DNA of 64,000 bases from Ischnura elegans (Eukaryota > Arthropoda > Insecta > Odonata > Coenagrionidae), in the NCBI RefSeq assembly GCF_921293095.1, contig NC_060251.1, forward strand, positions 92,986,566 to 93,050,565, read 5' to 3'. Shown here piece after piece: positions 12,101 to 27,100 of the stretch. Positions within the stretch are counted from its first letter, which is position 1. Every line of letters starts with the position of its first letter. The position numbers and the translations under genes were made by a program. The notes under the pieces were generated by a model. It was not told where the DNA came from, did not search any database, and worked only from the letters and a program-made list of their open reading frames with translations.

Positions 12101-15100
12101 GGAGGTTGATGGGGGGAGTTGGCAAGAGGAAGAGACGTCTTACATTCTTGCCAAGTCACATGGCTAAACGCCGGAAATTTGGTAAGTCACCTGCTCTCAA
12201 ATCTATCCATTATTTTTACTCACAGAGATTGATGTTTTTGTGCCTGAAAAATATATGTATACTTTAAATGTATTGTGAATAACTTGTTTCTTTGTTGTGC
12301 TCTGTCCTGAATCACAGTGTGCTAATTACAAATTTGTGGGGGACTTCTTCTGGTTTCTTTCTTCCTTGAAGCACATATTGTTGGTGAAGTTCCTTCGGTT
12401 GACATTGACATATATTAATTCAATGAATATTGTTGTTATTTTATCATTTTGTGGGTTAGTCCTTGTATGGTAGATCAGGTGACCGATTGGTTTGTTTTAC
12501 TGTTCTTATAGATGTGAATGGCTTAATCATTGGCCTAAGATGGCCATGTACATCCATTATTTTGTTGTGGTAGGGTGTGAGGATTAGGAATTATCATTTT
12601 GGTTGATTTTTCCTCAAAAATTCTTGGAGCCGAGTGAATGTTTAGTAGCATGAAAAATGCATTATAATAAGCTGAGAAAATCAGTTGTGAAATAAATTTT
12701 ATATCAATGCAAATACATCAATGCAGTTGGATCCGGATTTAATGTCTTCACAGATAACATTTAGTTTTTGAGGTCCTGATTCATTCCCCATTAAATCAAT
12801 GCAAAAATTATCCGTATTCAGACAGTTCATGGAAATGATTACCCGAACGTCCATGATGATTATTACTGGTGGCAGTAGTTTTCAATTAGTCTAGGCTCCA
12901 CATGTTTTCCAATGATAAGATCACTTTCTTTGCTGTGGTAAATTTAGCTAGCCGCAGAACTGCTGGGGTAACAACCAGGCTGCACAAAAATAGTGTAGAG
13001 CCCAGAGAAATCTCACCTTCATTTTTTACTCATCAACAAGAACATTCCCATAAAATTTTCATGAGTCGGTTTTATCCATCGGGTAGATCTTCTTCATCAG
13101 CATTTTTTCGGAAACGAAGAGTTCAAACTTTTGACTTACAAGCCAGGTGATTTGTCTTTGTGTAATGCTTCGCTCATCACTCCTGATCCCAACACCAAAC
13201 CCCTTTCATATTAAATTAGATGCATTGGTGAAAAGACATTCCGAAATCACCAGTGACTCCCTTATCTTTCACTTCTTGAGTTTGACATTACTGGTTAGGT
13301 GATGGCTGATGACATGAGCTATTCTCTGTTGGTATTCTGGGAGTGTTTTTCATTGATGGCTTATGCTCTACTCCCAGTGGGCAGTCCATTGTAAGCCCGA
13401 TATTTTCCCAGTCTGTTACTTCCCCTTTTCAAAAGAGGAGGCCTAATATTTATTTTGAAGTTCACATGAGCTTCATTTCTTTAATCTATTCCAAGGTTAG
13501 TTTCCACGTAGGCACCTTTGATGTATTTCCCCTGACATTTCTTCTATTTTTGAGCGAGAATATTCTTTCTCTGCGAACAGCTTCAAGTGACATCATAATG
13601 TAGATAAGGAGGATTCTATGTAATTACATGGGGATGGTTATTACAATGTGTTAATCGAAGGATATAATTTAAAACTCTATTTCACTTTCTTGTGGAAAGG
13701 AAGTGAGTTAGGCACTTTGGAATTGGAATAAGTTAATGACCTTGATTGTGCCTAATTACTGACCTGAGCTGCATTGGTGAACAAATTCTGTGCTTCGGTA
13801 ATGTCTGATTTCCTGTAAAGTGAATTTCTGTTTCATTTTTTATTTTTATTCTCTACCTAATTTGCCAAGAAGTGATAATGGGGTAATACATCAATAGAGT
13901 TTCTGATGTTGTTTAGCAAAATGAAGTATGGTGTTTATTTCTATACTTAAAGTTGCTCCTAGAGGATTTTATCTGAGTTCATTTGCCAATTTCCATACTT
14001 AGGCATTGAAAATCGAGGGAGTAAGTGTGTTTCTGAATTAATTCCTTTATAATTCTTGCTTACTTCTGAGATGAGATCTTATTTGATCATATTTCTCATT
14101 GGTCTAAAAGTTCTGTCTGGTATGTTGGTTTTTTATTTCTGTCAAAATAACTTACCTGTTAGTTTATTAGTGTGCATAGGATTTCATTCCTGTTGAAAGT
14201 TTCAGTGAAATCATTAGTAAATGGCACTAACTGTCACAGGTTGGCACAAACGGCACTCATTAACTGTCTCAAGATACCTTGAGCTCTTTCATTTTCCTTT
14301 CTCAATTCTTTTGTTCAAATGGGTTTTAAATGTTTATGCCTTCCAAATTGGCCACAAGTATGATAATGCTTTATCTTACTTGCCATACTAACTAATAAGT
14401 ATTTATCATGGCATTTGGATTTAAGCCATGTTATAAAAAATTAAATCAACTTTTTACATGTTGACCGCCTCGCTTGTCATAGTGATTGTCCTTGGTGTGA
14501 CTATATCTCGGGGAATTTCTGATGCCAAGGGTGAGCGGGACTGATTGTTTAGACATGGATTATGACTGAAATGGTCATCATAATTTGAGTGCTTTGAAAC
14601 AAGATTATTTTTAAATTCATTTGCTGTGGTATTTAAAGGTGTCATTAACCATTAATACTTATATGATAAAAAAGAAGAGTGACATCCAAGGGAAAATGTA
14701 CTGAAACATCATGGCTGTCAACATGTTGATTAGGATGCCAAGCATCAGAGCTTGAGTTCTAGCTTTGGGATAGCTTGCTAATTATTGATCATACATCATT
14801 CAATGCTTCGAATGCTTACAGTTGTTAACTTAATTGTCTTTACTACCCATATCAATTTCAAGTTACCTATTATTTACCATAAGGGAACCAAATTACATTT
14901 ATTAGTGTCATTTGCTATTGTTGTTTACTATCTTGATTTAAGTATTCTAAGTTTGGTGTATCTAAAATGATGTCTATGCATTCTAAGTATTTGAAAAAAA
15001 ATTGTCAAAATACTTGAATGCCTGACGCACATTAGGTGAAGGTGTGGTAAGCAATGGATTTGAAAGCTAGTGCATTTCATTAATGTACTCAGATTGTTTG

Positions 15101-18100
15101 TTCTTGTTTTATTGGAAGGTTTTGTTTTTATGTACTGTTGTTTCCATTTTTGTGTTTGGGGTCTTGCTCTTGAGAACCCAATGGTTTTTCATAGATATAT
15201 AACTATCTTGTTGTTAGTGTTTTAAGTTGCCAGTTGATGTAAGAGTAGAATGCCAATCAGCTAGCTTTTTTTGTGAGACAGCTGTGAAATCAAGTGTGAC
15301 CCCAGGAGAAGAGAAGACGTCGGTTGAAGGTGATGGACATGGAGAAGGATTAGATGTGGTCAGTAGCCAAAAAGGATCTGTGAATACAAAGCGACTCCCT
15401 GTTTCAGTGGCTGATGGGAAAGTTCCTGTAGTACAGTTACAAAAGCTTAAGGTGACCACTGACAGCCAAGGTATGTTGATGCTGAGCATATTAGATTTTT
15501 AGTGCCTGTGTTTAGATGTGGCTTTTGTTGAGTTTTTGTACTTGATGGTTCTACAAAAGAGTAATGTTTTTATGTCTGTCCCACTCAAGTGGTTGTCAAA
15601 TTGTTTTGGGGAGGATATGTAATAGATCTAGTTTATTATTTAACTTTTCATGAGTATAATAACTGGAGGTTTGTACCAAAATAGCACATATGAATGGTTA
15701 TTCATCAGGATTATGCTGTCATTCAGTTATTTTGCTGGACTCATGAGAGTAAATAAGTGTTAATAACTGTTAGATTGCTCTGAACCAAGTCTTTTTTGGT
15801 TGAAATGTATCCATCAAAAATGGAATGTTGAGTGTTGGACATTCGGTAAAGTGACTGAAAAAGCATTTCCCAATCAGGTCGTATTGATTTGAATTGTAGA
15901 TATATTTCAAATTTGAAGTTGTGCTTCACATTTGAAAGCTCATGGTATTAATTAAGTTGTTTTTCAAGCTTGTTGTGTGTCAAGTTAGTCCTCCATAATA
16001 AAATATATTAAAAAATGGTTATGACGAAAGGAAGCTCAGTATCTACCATGATAGAAAATATAATATTAACAAAAACACTATGTTAGCTATGTTCTTCAAT
16101 ATCAATAGATAGTTCACGTTCGATCTGAATTCCACATTCCAATTAATAGCTTCATTTTAAATGAATGCTGATAGACCTAGTATATGAAATTTCATTATCA
16201 AAGTTGTATGTTAGCCCTGCAATTTTAATCTTGTGGAGCATGTTAATTTTATTATACTATGAGGATATGAATAAACTTTTTGTGGGTTTCCGCGTGGGCA
16301 AGTTGATTCCTTCTATTTGCTGAGAATGAGTTAAATCATACATTAAGAGTATTTGGGTTCAATGCCATAGCAGATAATGAATGATGCTGGTTTTATTTTG
16401 TGAAAATTGATTCCCAAGAAGAGAGTACATCATTGTATGGATGAACATATTCTTTGAATTTGAACAGCTAGTTTTCAGTTAATGGAATGCATAGATGAGG
16501 TATCTAATGGCCTGAGAGAATTAGATCCTTGAATTTTGGGTGGAAAGAGAATGATAATTTCATAAAGGATGTGCTACAATGTTAAACTGCCTCAAATTAC
16601 GAGTGAAATGAATTATTGACTAAAATAAGATATTATATTTCATGAACTGGGAATTGCAGTTAGGAGTGCTTTCTCATTATATGTGAAATAAAATAATTTT
16701 AGTTTATTGAGAATAAAATTTTTATGAAGCTTCAATACTCCTTGTACTAAGTTTACTTAAGAGGCTTTGACTAGGAATTGTGATGAAAATAAATTCCTTC
16801 AAAGAATCGCCTAGGTATTATCACCACAGATGTGAAGTGGTGAGGCAGACTTCCTCTTATATCAATTCTGACTTAATATCAAGTCTTTAGGTGACAACTT
16901 TGAAATTTGGCATTTTCAAATCTTGCTAGAAAGTTTTGGATTACTTTTAATTCTGGTAATGCATTAGGCGTTGGTACCGAAACAGTAGAGAGCTGATTAT
17001 TCATCATTCGATTTACCATTCTGTGGATTATGTATCTATTAATCACTCCCTTAGCTGCCCAATCCTCACGTATACTTACTGTCTTACCTAACCCCATCAA
17101 TTTTCCATTTCCTACCCTTGGCCCTTAAAAACTAATATTTCAATGGAATGGGTATAAAAGCATGAAGAACCAAAAAACAGGATAAAAAAATGATAGAAAG
17201 AGATTATGATTTCAGCTGACTCCCCCATTTCTGTCCATTATCACTGGTCTACTGCGATTTGATTTTAAACAGTTAATTCCTCTGTGGATTAGGCATTTTT
17301 TCTCCCAATTTTTTTGTTGAGTACATGCGTACATTTTAAGATTCCTCATGAAACTTGGGCAAAATATCAATTTTTGATACGTAATTTAATTGAATTGATT
17401 GTAAAAAAACATAAATTGTTTTATCAGTGAATGAATTTATGCCTTTATAAATGAAACAATTTATTGGTGGGACTACTAGATGTTTTAAACTCTGACTTTA
17501 TCTCAGGATTTCTTTCAGGGGCATAAAAATATTACAGGCTTTTAATCAATGTTTGTTAATCATATGGATTTTAAATTCTGAATTGTGATTTTGAGGTTAT
17601 TTGTGAATTAGATAACATTGCTTCTGCTTTAAGTCATAATTAAAGCTATGGTCATGAATGTGTCAACTGATGGAATGACTTGGGAAGGAAAATGACCATT
17701 TAAACACCTACTTTCATTGGATAAAATGTCATTTGAGAATCTGTGAATGAGTAACAACTTCTGGATTAGTCTCTGAAAGTGATAGTCTATATTCATTTCA
17801 AATATAGGTAAAAGTAGTGAAAGATCAAATCTTCAATCCTTAGATTTTAGTCGAATCCTTAAATCCGTGCCTAATTAAAAAAAAAAGGAAGTAAAGAATT
17901 GAAATGCTGATTTGCTGTAATGGCTTTATGCAAAAATTAACAGAAATTCAGCCAAGAAAATACTGATGTTGGTCACTTAGCCTGTAAACATGTTTAAGTT
18001 TTGCTAGCATATGTACCGCTTGCAGCTGACATATGAATATATACTGGTTATTAGAACATTTTTCTCATCTTAAAAATAATGATTGATTTGATGCTTTGGT

Positions 18101-21100
18101 ATATTTGCTCTATCTACTTTTTGAAATATCTTAATTGAAGGAAGCTTATGCTTTAAGTCCTGTTGGTTTTGAATGGTGAAGTTAAGCACATTTTTACTCT
18201 TTCTATGACTCATAAAAATTTTATTTTAATTATTTGTATGGAACGCATATGTTTATCTTTAGGAGCATTTTGTAATAATTATCTGAACTGGATAAATGTA
18301 TAGACCTTTGCTGCCTATAGAACTTCATTAAATTCTGTGATAATCTTAGGACATTTAGATGCTGGATTAGTTCAGACATCTGTGGAATGACATTTTTAAT
18401 GTCTTTGCGCACTTCTTAATCTTTATTGCATGCTTTCACTATTCATCTTACTTGCCCACTGACTATGAGTATGACTATTGGATTCCGGTTGATATAGAAT
18501 AGCGAGCAATCAAAAAATAGCTTCAAAACATGGAAGCTAAAAATCCTGCTAACCCTTTGGTTCTGGATTAACCTCAGTCAGGTTCAAGCTTTCCTTTGGT
18601 GTCAGTAATCAGTAGACAGCTTGTATTACTATTGCTTTCGACAGCCCTTCATATATTTTTGATTTATTGATATTGGTTGCTACAATTTGGATGTATTGAT
18701 TATTTGTTGGAATATGCTTAAACTGCTCCTCATTGATTGCCACGGGAGAACATTCCCCTGGCTTGGTTATCGAACCACAGACCTTTGGCTTTCATGGCCA
18801 CTGCACAGACCACTATGCTATTCTGGTACATAAATGTGAATTTCCCATTCATGTGGCAGGCTTGACACCCAACTGTCAAGTATGGCTTTAGTACTGGAAT
18901 GGGTTTTACTTGAGGTTGTAGCTTCTTGGTGGCCCACACTCCCTTGCACTACCGTCTTGGATCGACCGCAAGGGCCTAATATCTAGAACCATTATCCCTG
19001 GGAAATTGGTAGGGAATCAAGGAACCAAATAGTGTAGAGGTCTCCATAGTGGCTAGGAAAGCCAAAGGCAGGTGGTTTGATTCCAGGTCGAGGGGAATTT
19101 TTCCCTTAGGTAAATAATTTGAGTATCACTGCCATTCACATGGCTGGCTTGAAATATTTCACTTGCCTAAGCTGATTTATTTTGATTTGGTGATGAGAGA
19201 ATTTCCTATACTTTATTAAAAAGAAACCTTCATCCTGAAGGAAAAATGTTATGCATGCAATTCTAATCTTTTGTTAATAGGTATAAGCTTTTTGTGGAAT
19301 ATACATTTTTGTCTGTGTTAAGTGTATTTATTTTATTATTTGCTTAGTTCATGTCTATTTAGTTTTCAATGATTCCAATTTCTATATTGCTTTTGCTTCT
19401 TTTTTTCTTAAAGATACTTTAGAGCACTAATTATCTGTCGTAATTAAGGAGGAGCCTAATCTGATGGCTGAAATTATGACCAGATCTTAGTTTTCAATCA
19501 GAAGATGTTGTTTCTTTTAATTATTAATTGATTATTCATCTTGAAACATTCAGCAGAACTTGATATCATCTTAAAATACAATAGAACGTGGTTGATAATT
19601 TATCAGGTAAACATAGAGAATTAACAGAGTTTGGTAGCCTATATGTACTCACAGTTAGTGGCATTAGTTTGAATTTGATATCATCATAAAATACAATAGA
19701 ACGTGGTTGATAATTTATCCGGTAAACCTAGAGAATTAACAGAGTTTGGTAGCCTGTATGTGTTGACTTTCACAGTCAGAAAACCCGTACAGGCATCTTG
19801 AAATGGCATGTTCAAGAACCCTTTAGGGTGTTTCCAGTCTTTTATCCTGAATTTTCTAGACTTCCCTTTTTGTTAAATGGTGATTATCTGATAAAATTAG
19901 CAAATCTTCCATAATATTGTGTGAATAGAGGTTGCTATAACCAATTCCATACTGTAGCTGTAATGAATATATTAATTTTTTTTTGTTTTTGTGTGTTAGA
20001 TCTTACCAATGAAACAGGCATGGTAATTTTTCTGGGGTAGACTTCAATGGAACCAATGCTGAAAAATTATACTTTAATATGTATAGCCTTTGCTAGCTCA
20101 ATCCCAATATTAAACAGTGTTAATTTGGTATCATCATTTGACTGAATGTGTACTGTTTTAATGGGAAGATTTTTATGAACCGACAATGAGGCTTTATCCT
20201 TTGATTTAGTTGGCTGTTGGATTTATTTGGAAAAGTAATTTGAATGGAAGAGTCAGAGGAATGGTTTCTCTTGGATGACTGGATTATCTTATGCTTTGAT
20301 GAGCATTAAATATGATAATTAGTGCTCTACTTTGTTATTGATGTAAAAATGAATAGGTATTTTTATTTTAAAGCTGTTATTATGAACAAGATTCACTGAT
20401 GTATTTTGAAGCATAAATTTGTTGAAGTTGCTATTTTGTTTCTGATCATTTCCTTAGCGTTTAAGGAACAGGAGACAAATAAGTAGGAATGGATAGAAGC
20501 AATCATGGATTATGGATTGGGAAAGTATGTTATTGGCATTATGTTTGGCATAGCCATCAAAATGGCAAAGTGGACAGAACCCGGAAGTCTACCCTTTTGC
20601 AAAAGTATGTTATTGTTTCCCATGGATTGGGGCAAATGGTAGTCATGGCAAATTTAAGCTACAAATGAGGGTGATAGTGAAGGCAAATGAAAGTTACTGT
20701 TGAGGGCAGTTGGTTGTTGTTATTTTAGTTGAATGCTAAATTGTGTTCTTTCAAGCATTTTGAGCTCTTGCTCTATAATGTTTAAATTTCCTGCTTTACT
20801 GCATAAATGATTAGACATATTTCTGTGGTGAGGTAAGACTCCTTTTTTTTTTGATGGAACTTACGTCTTATGATTGAACTTATACATCATCTCCTAGCTT
20901 TACATGAGAGTGGACTGTACAATTGAAATGACGTAATTCGAAAGCAGATCATGAAGAACTTGATTTAAGTTATGGCCAAAAGCTTTGTTGGGGATAAAAA
21001 GACTGCTCATTTTGCTTATACTAATGAGTTTATGCTTCAAAATTCATTTTAAATTTGGTAGTGTTCCTTTTTAATAGTTATTTAAAACCTGATTGTATAA

Positions 21101-24100
21101 TTAATGAGTGTCTAGCTAGTAAAGCTCTGTAAACTCCTCCTTTCATAACAGTAAGATTAATAGCTTAAAGAAATTTAATTTGCCTTAGATACTGAAAAGT
21201 TATCTTGAAACATAACTGAAATTGTTGCTTTTCATGAACTGTAGCATTTAACATGTTCCCTTAGCCCTCTTTTGAAATATGTCTGCATCAGTTTTAATCC
21301 ACTGCCCTCTGGATTTGACATATTTTATTGTTCGTAATGCCTGGCATTGTGCATATGCTGCATGTGATCTTGACTAGATAACTTTCCAATTCCCCACTAT
21401 TACTTATATATTTCAATTCTTATTCCATGCATTTCCTTTTAATTAAATGAAACTTCGAGATACCACAATATGTCAAATTTCAGAGAGCAGTTGCTCTTTT
21501 ATTTATTTCTGCCTCTCGTATATCCTTTGTGATGTTGGTTTTGATTTTCTGTCTGTCTGATGAATTGGAAACTGTCAAAATCAAATGTATATTTTTGTTT
21601 TACTCGCTGCATGTGATTTTGTTTTAGTTTCTCATCCCACCTATCCCTTTTTTTCTCTGAATTCATCCTAATGTCATAGGTCGAGTGATCTTGTCCGAGC
21701 CTCACAGGAATACATCACAAGGGTTGCCTCAAAAAGGTATAGCTTATTTGTAGTTATTGCCCTCTGAATTGTCCTGAGCACTCAGATAAATTTTGTATTT
21801 AATCCAGTTCAGTATTTCTCTGTAATTCATTTGAGTCATTCCACGTTGACTCAGCACGACAGAGTAACATTTTACACCCACCCTTTCTGATTCTTTTCTA
21901 AGTGGACATATTTAGTGACCCTCATGATAAAGATACAAATGAGTTTAATAGCAAGGTTACGTGACGAAGTTGGGGAAACTCCAGCCTCAATAATGGCAGG
22001 GTAAAGTCTTCGCCGGCCGAACTTAAGGTCACAGGATATCACATAACAATAAGGTCATGTTGTTTCTTAGATTCACCCACTGTAGAAGGCCTAAAATGTA
22101 CTGTTTCTTGGGTGATGAAGTTAAGTAGAAAGTAAATTTGATGAAATATGACCACGTGAACCTAAAGAGGAATGGCTCATGGATTTTTGATGCAATGATA
22201 TTACTAATTTGCCTCTCTGATATTTTTCAAGGGTAAAGTTATAGGCTGGAGTAGAGAAATATAATTCATTTTTATTGAAGGAGGGATTTTTTTAAAGATA
22301 TTCACGATGAAAGTTTTAAGTCATTAACCTTGGTTTGAAATTCCTGCATAGGGGCTGCATTGCATCAAAGTTTAAATCTCTAATTATTCTCTTTTTTAGC
22401 TTTATTTGAACTTCACAAAAGCTTTATTTGAAGTTAGAGTTGTAGTCTTTTGTCTATAAATAGGTCTTTGGTTTTGTCTGTTTTTGAATTTCACCTAATT
22501 TACCAAATTGTGTGTCCTGTAACTTTGGTATTGATTAATGTTTGGAAGGAAATTTCTTAGCTTTTCTACAAAAACACACACTTTATTGCCGACTAGTTTC
22601 GGTTACACTGTACCATTTTCAAGACTAGTGATACACATCAGAATTTGCCGGTATATATACTCTGTGGTCGGGTGATTGGTATTGATTGTTCTAAAACATA
22701 AAAATTAATTTTTCATAACTGGATGGGGGTCACTGAATATACAAAATTTTGAAAGGAATCTGAGAAGGTCAGAGTAAATGGTGTGTTGAGCTCATTTGGA
22801 ATGACCTTATTTAGGCATTAGACAGCTGTACTTCAGGCTTTTGTCTTTTTTTTACTGTATAATGTTTTAGGATGTGTAGTTACTTTCTCTTTGAATAGTG
22901 AGTGTTTCCGTTTGTGTAGTACCTGCAGCTAATAGGAGTATTCTTTTGCATGTTTTTGAAATCCAATGACTTCAGTGGGAATTTAGTGATTTGAAGGAAT
23001 TCAGACTAGGGTATTTACAATTATTTGTTCATTTAAAATACATTTCATTATGGTGATAGTAAAGCATAGTTTGAGCTCCGACAAAATCAGTGGTTCTTTA
23101 GATGCTGACTACAATTTATCACTTTTCAATTATTTACATATGTCATCATGACTTAATTGACATAAGATGTCTTAAGGCTATTTATGTTATTAGTAAATAT
23201 TTACAACATAATGCAATGTTCAAGGCCTTTAATGGCCCAGTCATGTATTACTTATCGTCTAAATTGTTTCGAGTATTTGTTAGTGTCATTGAAAAATGGA
23301 GGCCAGACTGCGTAATATTCCTGTAAGTTCATTGGAATTCAGTTTATTGGAGCAAAACCTATAAAAATAATGAGTTGATTAATGTTTTTGCGGGATTTTA
23401 TCTAAATTTGAAGTTGCTTGAAGTGAGGGTTTAAAAGATTTTGTTAGGTTTTGCATTTGTGAGATACTCTCTGCACTGTGGACCTCAGAGAGCGTGTTAG
23501 AGGAAGGAAATGGCTCTCACATGTGGCTTGTTCAGTACCTGGGGTATTATTATTACCATTCCATTTTTACTTTTAGTAAGGACACAAAGGATGACCATTG
23601 AAGGACATAAACTTTGTTTGGGTGGGCCAAAAATCACTTTTTTTTTAGATTTAATTTGCCCTCTGCTGAAAAGTTGTTATGTAACTGATATCAGGGTCTC
23701 AGAAAGTTTGTTTGACATTCATGGCTCCAAAAATTTTGGTGCCACCCTTTATTGAAAGTAAGTTAAGGCGAAGTAAAAAATAATAGATGTATCATTTAAT
23801 GCTTCTCATGGTCTCTGTTAGTAGTGAATTTCTAATTGAATGAAGGTGAGGCAAGTTTTGTCTCATGTGTACAACTTACTTGTATCCTGTTTTTGCCAGT
23901 TGTAAATTCATGGAAAATTATGTGTCCAAGTTTAACTAAGATTTAATACAAACCTGTGATGAAAGTATTTGTCGTTGACTAATGCAACTACCACATTCTA
24001 AATTACCTAATCAGTTAAATGGCTTGGAACTAAAATGGAGTTCATTTTTGTTTCATGTAATGTATTTGTAAACAAATGAAGGCAATTTTTTAGTGTGGTG

Positions 24101-27100
24101 TTGGTAGTCATTGATGCGATAGTAATATTTTGTATGTCCTCATTTGTCTCTGTAAATTAGTTGTGTTGTCACTTTTTAAGGAAGTTGAAAAAATTCACCA
24201 TTAAAAAATGACCTTGGGGAATTTGTCTTTGTAGAGTACTGGTGGAAGGTAATCAGTTCTATGAATGTTGGTCGGTATTTAATCCAATCTTTCAATGTCT
24301 GCTGCACAAATTCACTTCTGAGCGGTTGAGGTAATTCATGTCTGTCATGGTGGGATATTAGTTGAAGAATTTGCCTTGATGAGATCTATTCAGATGCATT
24401 GCTTTTATGTTAAATGTGAGGTATTTAATTCCATGCACAGTTTTAGTCCCATAAAAGTAAAGTATTTATTTTCATTCCTCTCTGCTTGCCCTAGGGGCTG
24501 AATGTGTGTTGCTAAAGCATCATTTCAATACTTTCTAGGTGTAGCGAATGTAGTACCCTTATCAATGAATCTTGATCAATTAATGGGAGCTGTTATTTCT
24601 ATAAAGTTGTGGATCTTTCAATGGTGGTGGTTTTTTATATCTTATTAAATCAATAGGAAGCCAAGACGTTACTAGGTGATTATGAGTTATCATCTGTCAG
24701 GTATTGCTGTTTCGTAGCTAACACATAAATCTCAAATCATGCGTTGAAGTGGATGCTTGGCTTCTATTTTTCAGGAATAATCCATCTTATAATTCAGGTT
24801 TAAGGAATAGTTGTGTTTCATTATGGGTTGCAGTGAGCTTATAGCTAGTTGTATTTGAGGTATATATCCTTCATAAATATCTAGTTGATTTTATAAACTT
24901 CTCAACTTGTTGTGTTTAATGTGTGAAAGGCACAACTATGTTTTGATGGCATAAATGGCTTTATGAGCTTCATATTCCATTTTATCCTCACAGTCAAAGC
25001 AAAAATTAGGCAGGAGACTAATCCAAAAATACATCATACATACTTCCTTTAAAGAATAATATTCAATATCTCTTAATTGAGTATGGGTTGTGTAATTACT
25101 TTTTCGTGAAACCATGGCAAATATTTTAATAACCCAGTCATGAAAATCACACTTTCTTTCCTTATCTCTGGTCCTTTACCTACTTTGTTTCCTTAACCTC
25201 ACTCCTCTGAATAGTTTCCTTAATAGTCCATACTTTCATAGTCCAACATACTTTTAATAGTCTTACATACTTTTAATAGTCCAACTTGATGTACGTTGTT
25301 TCTGCTCTTGTTATCAAATATGTATATGATGACATCAGATTACATATCTTTAAAGTAAGTAGGAGAAGTGTCAGCAACACTCTTCGATGTGGATAAAAAG
25401 TAAATGAGTTCATACTACTCTTAGAGAAAATTGGCATTCAATTTTAGCGTCCTTCTGATAAGAAGCCAAATTTTCATCAGCTTCTTTTGTTTATTTGGAG
25501 GTAATCATAAAGTGACTTATTGTACAGCATTGAGCTATTTCTATTATTAGCTCACAAACACAATAATTCATATTTGGTTATAATAATGTGTTAAACATTG
25601 TAAAAACTGAAAGGAGAGGAAGGGTATACATGTGGAAATTCTGTGAATGCAACTTTCCGTAGGTGTAGAGTTATCATAAACAATGGCATAAAAATTTCTT
25701 AATTCTTTGGGTGGATATATGGATTAGTGTTTGTCCTCAAATAAGTATATCACAAATTGTGAAAATATTTTTGATTGTCTACAAAACTATTTTAGTGTTG
25801 AGTATAAACTAAAGTTAAAGTTTTAAAAAAAGTTTTTTTATTTTTGCAGAAAAATGTTACCATTGTTATTTTTATCATTTTAACAGGCATATCTATTGTA
25901 TTTATTTTTATTTTGTGTCTCGAAACTGTTCAACCAGTATTTGTGCTTCATTCATTTGCGAACCATTAGCCAATCAGGTGTAATTTGTTTATTTATAAAA
26001 TTTGTTTTTATCGTTTCCTAAAATTATATGCAGTGCCAGCCTCACTAAAACAATTTCATAACTAGCAACTGATTCAAATAATCTGGGGCTGCTGAAGAAA
26101 TACTTGAAAGAGCATAAAAAATGTAGTTATTTCCAGTTTTAATGATAGGGATAAAAATCTGCTATTTACATGTTGACCTATGGAGATTAATTTTTTCATT
26201 AAAATCTCAGTCATGCCTAATGGAATGATGCAGCTCCGTAAAATATATTATGATAAAAGTTGCTATCATAAGAATGAGTGTCAATTCTCTCTAATTAGGT
26301 AGGGTCGCTTCATAATATCATTAATCTTCAAGCCTCAGTAATATAATTCAATTGAATTCAATTTGAAGAATATAAATTGAGATAAGAGGTGTTCAATAAT
26401 ATGGGATTGCTAATATTACTTCGAAATTATTTCACTCCAGTGAAAAGTTTACACTTTCATGCATATGAATGGATTGTTGTGATCAATATGTGTTGGGGTG
26501 TTTGGATCTTCTATGAAAAGGGCATAAGTTGTTTTATGCCTTATAAAGTTATTTAAAAAATCATTTAAAAATTCTTTTGAGTAAGGGAGAAATAGTTTCC
26601 AGAATTTGTGTATAGTATTATCTATTATGACCGTGGTAGATTAATAAAATGGTCGCATTACACGATCATGAGTACATTTTTAAAATATTAATTGAAGGAA
26701 AGTTTCTAAATGCTTCATAGATAAGAAAGTGCCTCATGTGAATATCAATGTCAAGAGCTAGGATCAGGGATTCATTACTGTTATTTTTTGGCAATTTCAG
26801 GAATAAAAGCTGAGTATCCATTACCAGAGAGAGAAATTAAAACTCCAAGGGAAAGAACAACAGTGTCTGGCCTTTCAGTATCTTCCATGGGGAGTGGCAT
26901 TCGAAGGCGTAGGAAACGTAAAAGTGAGCTTCTCAGCAGAGAAGAGATAGTCAACTGTATATGTGGATCCCCAGAAGAAGATGGCCTTATGATGCAGGTA
27001 CATTAAGTGTTTGAGAACGGAAAGTAATGATATGTAAACAGATATTGTGATCGCTTTGATTGCTATGGTTATTTAAATTTGCATTTGGGCCAAAAAGTAG

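Noticed and set aside
19030-19115. A functional tRNA gene
   Set aside because: The B box is present but no cloverleaf or acceptor stem can be folded, and related copies share a non-tRNA tail; it is a SINE.
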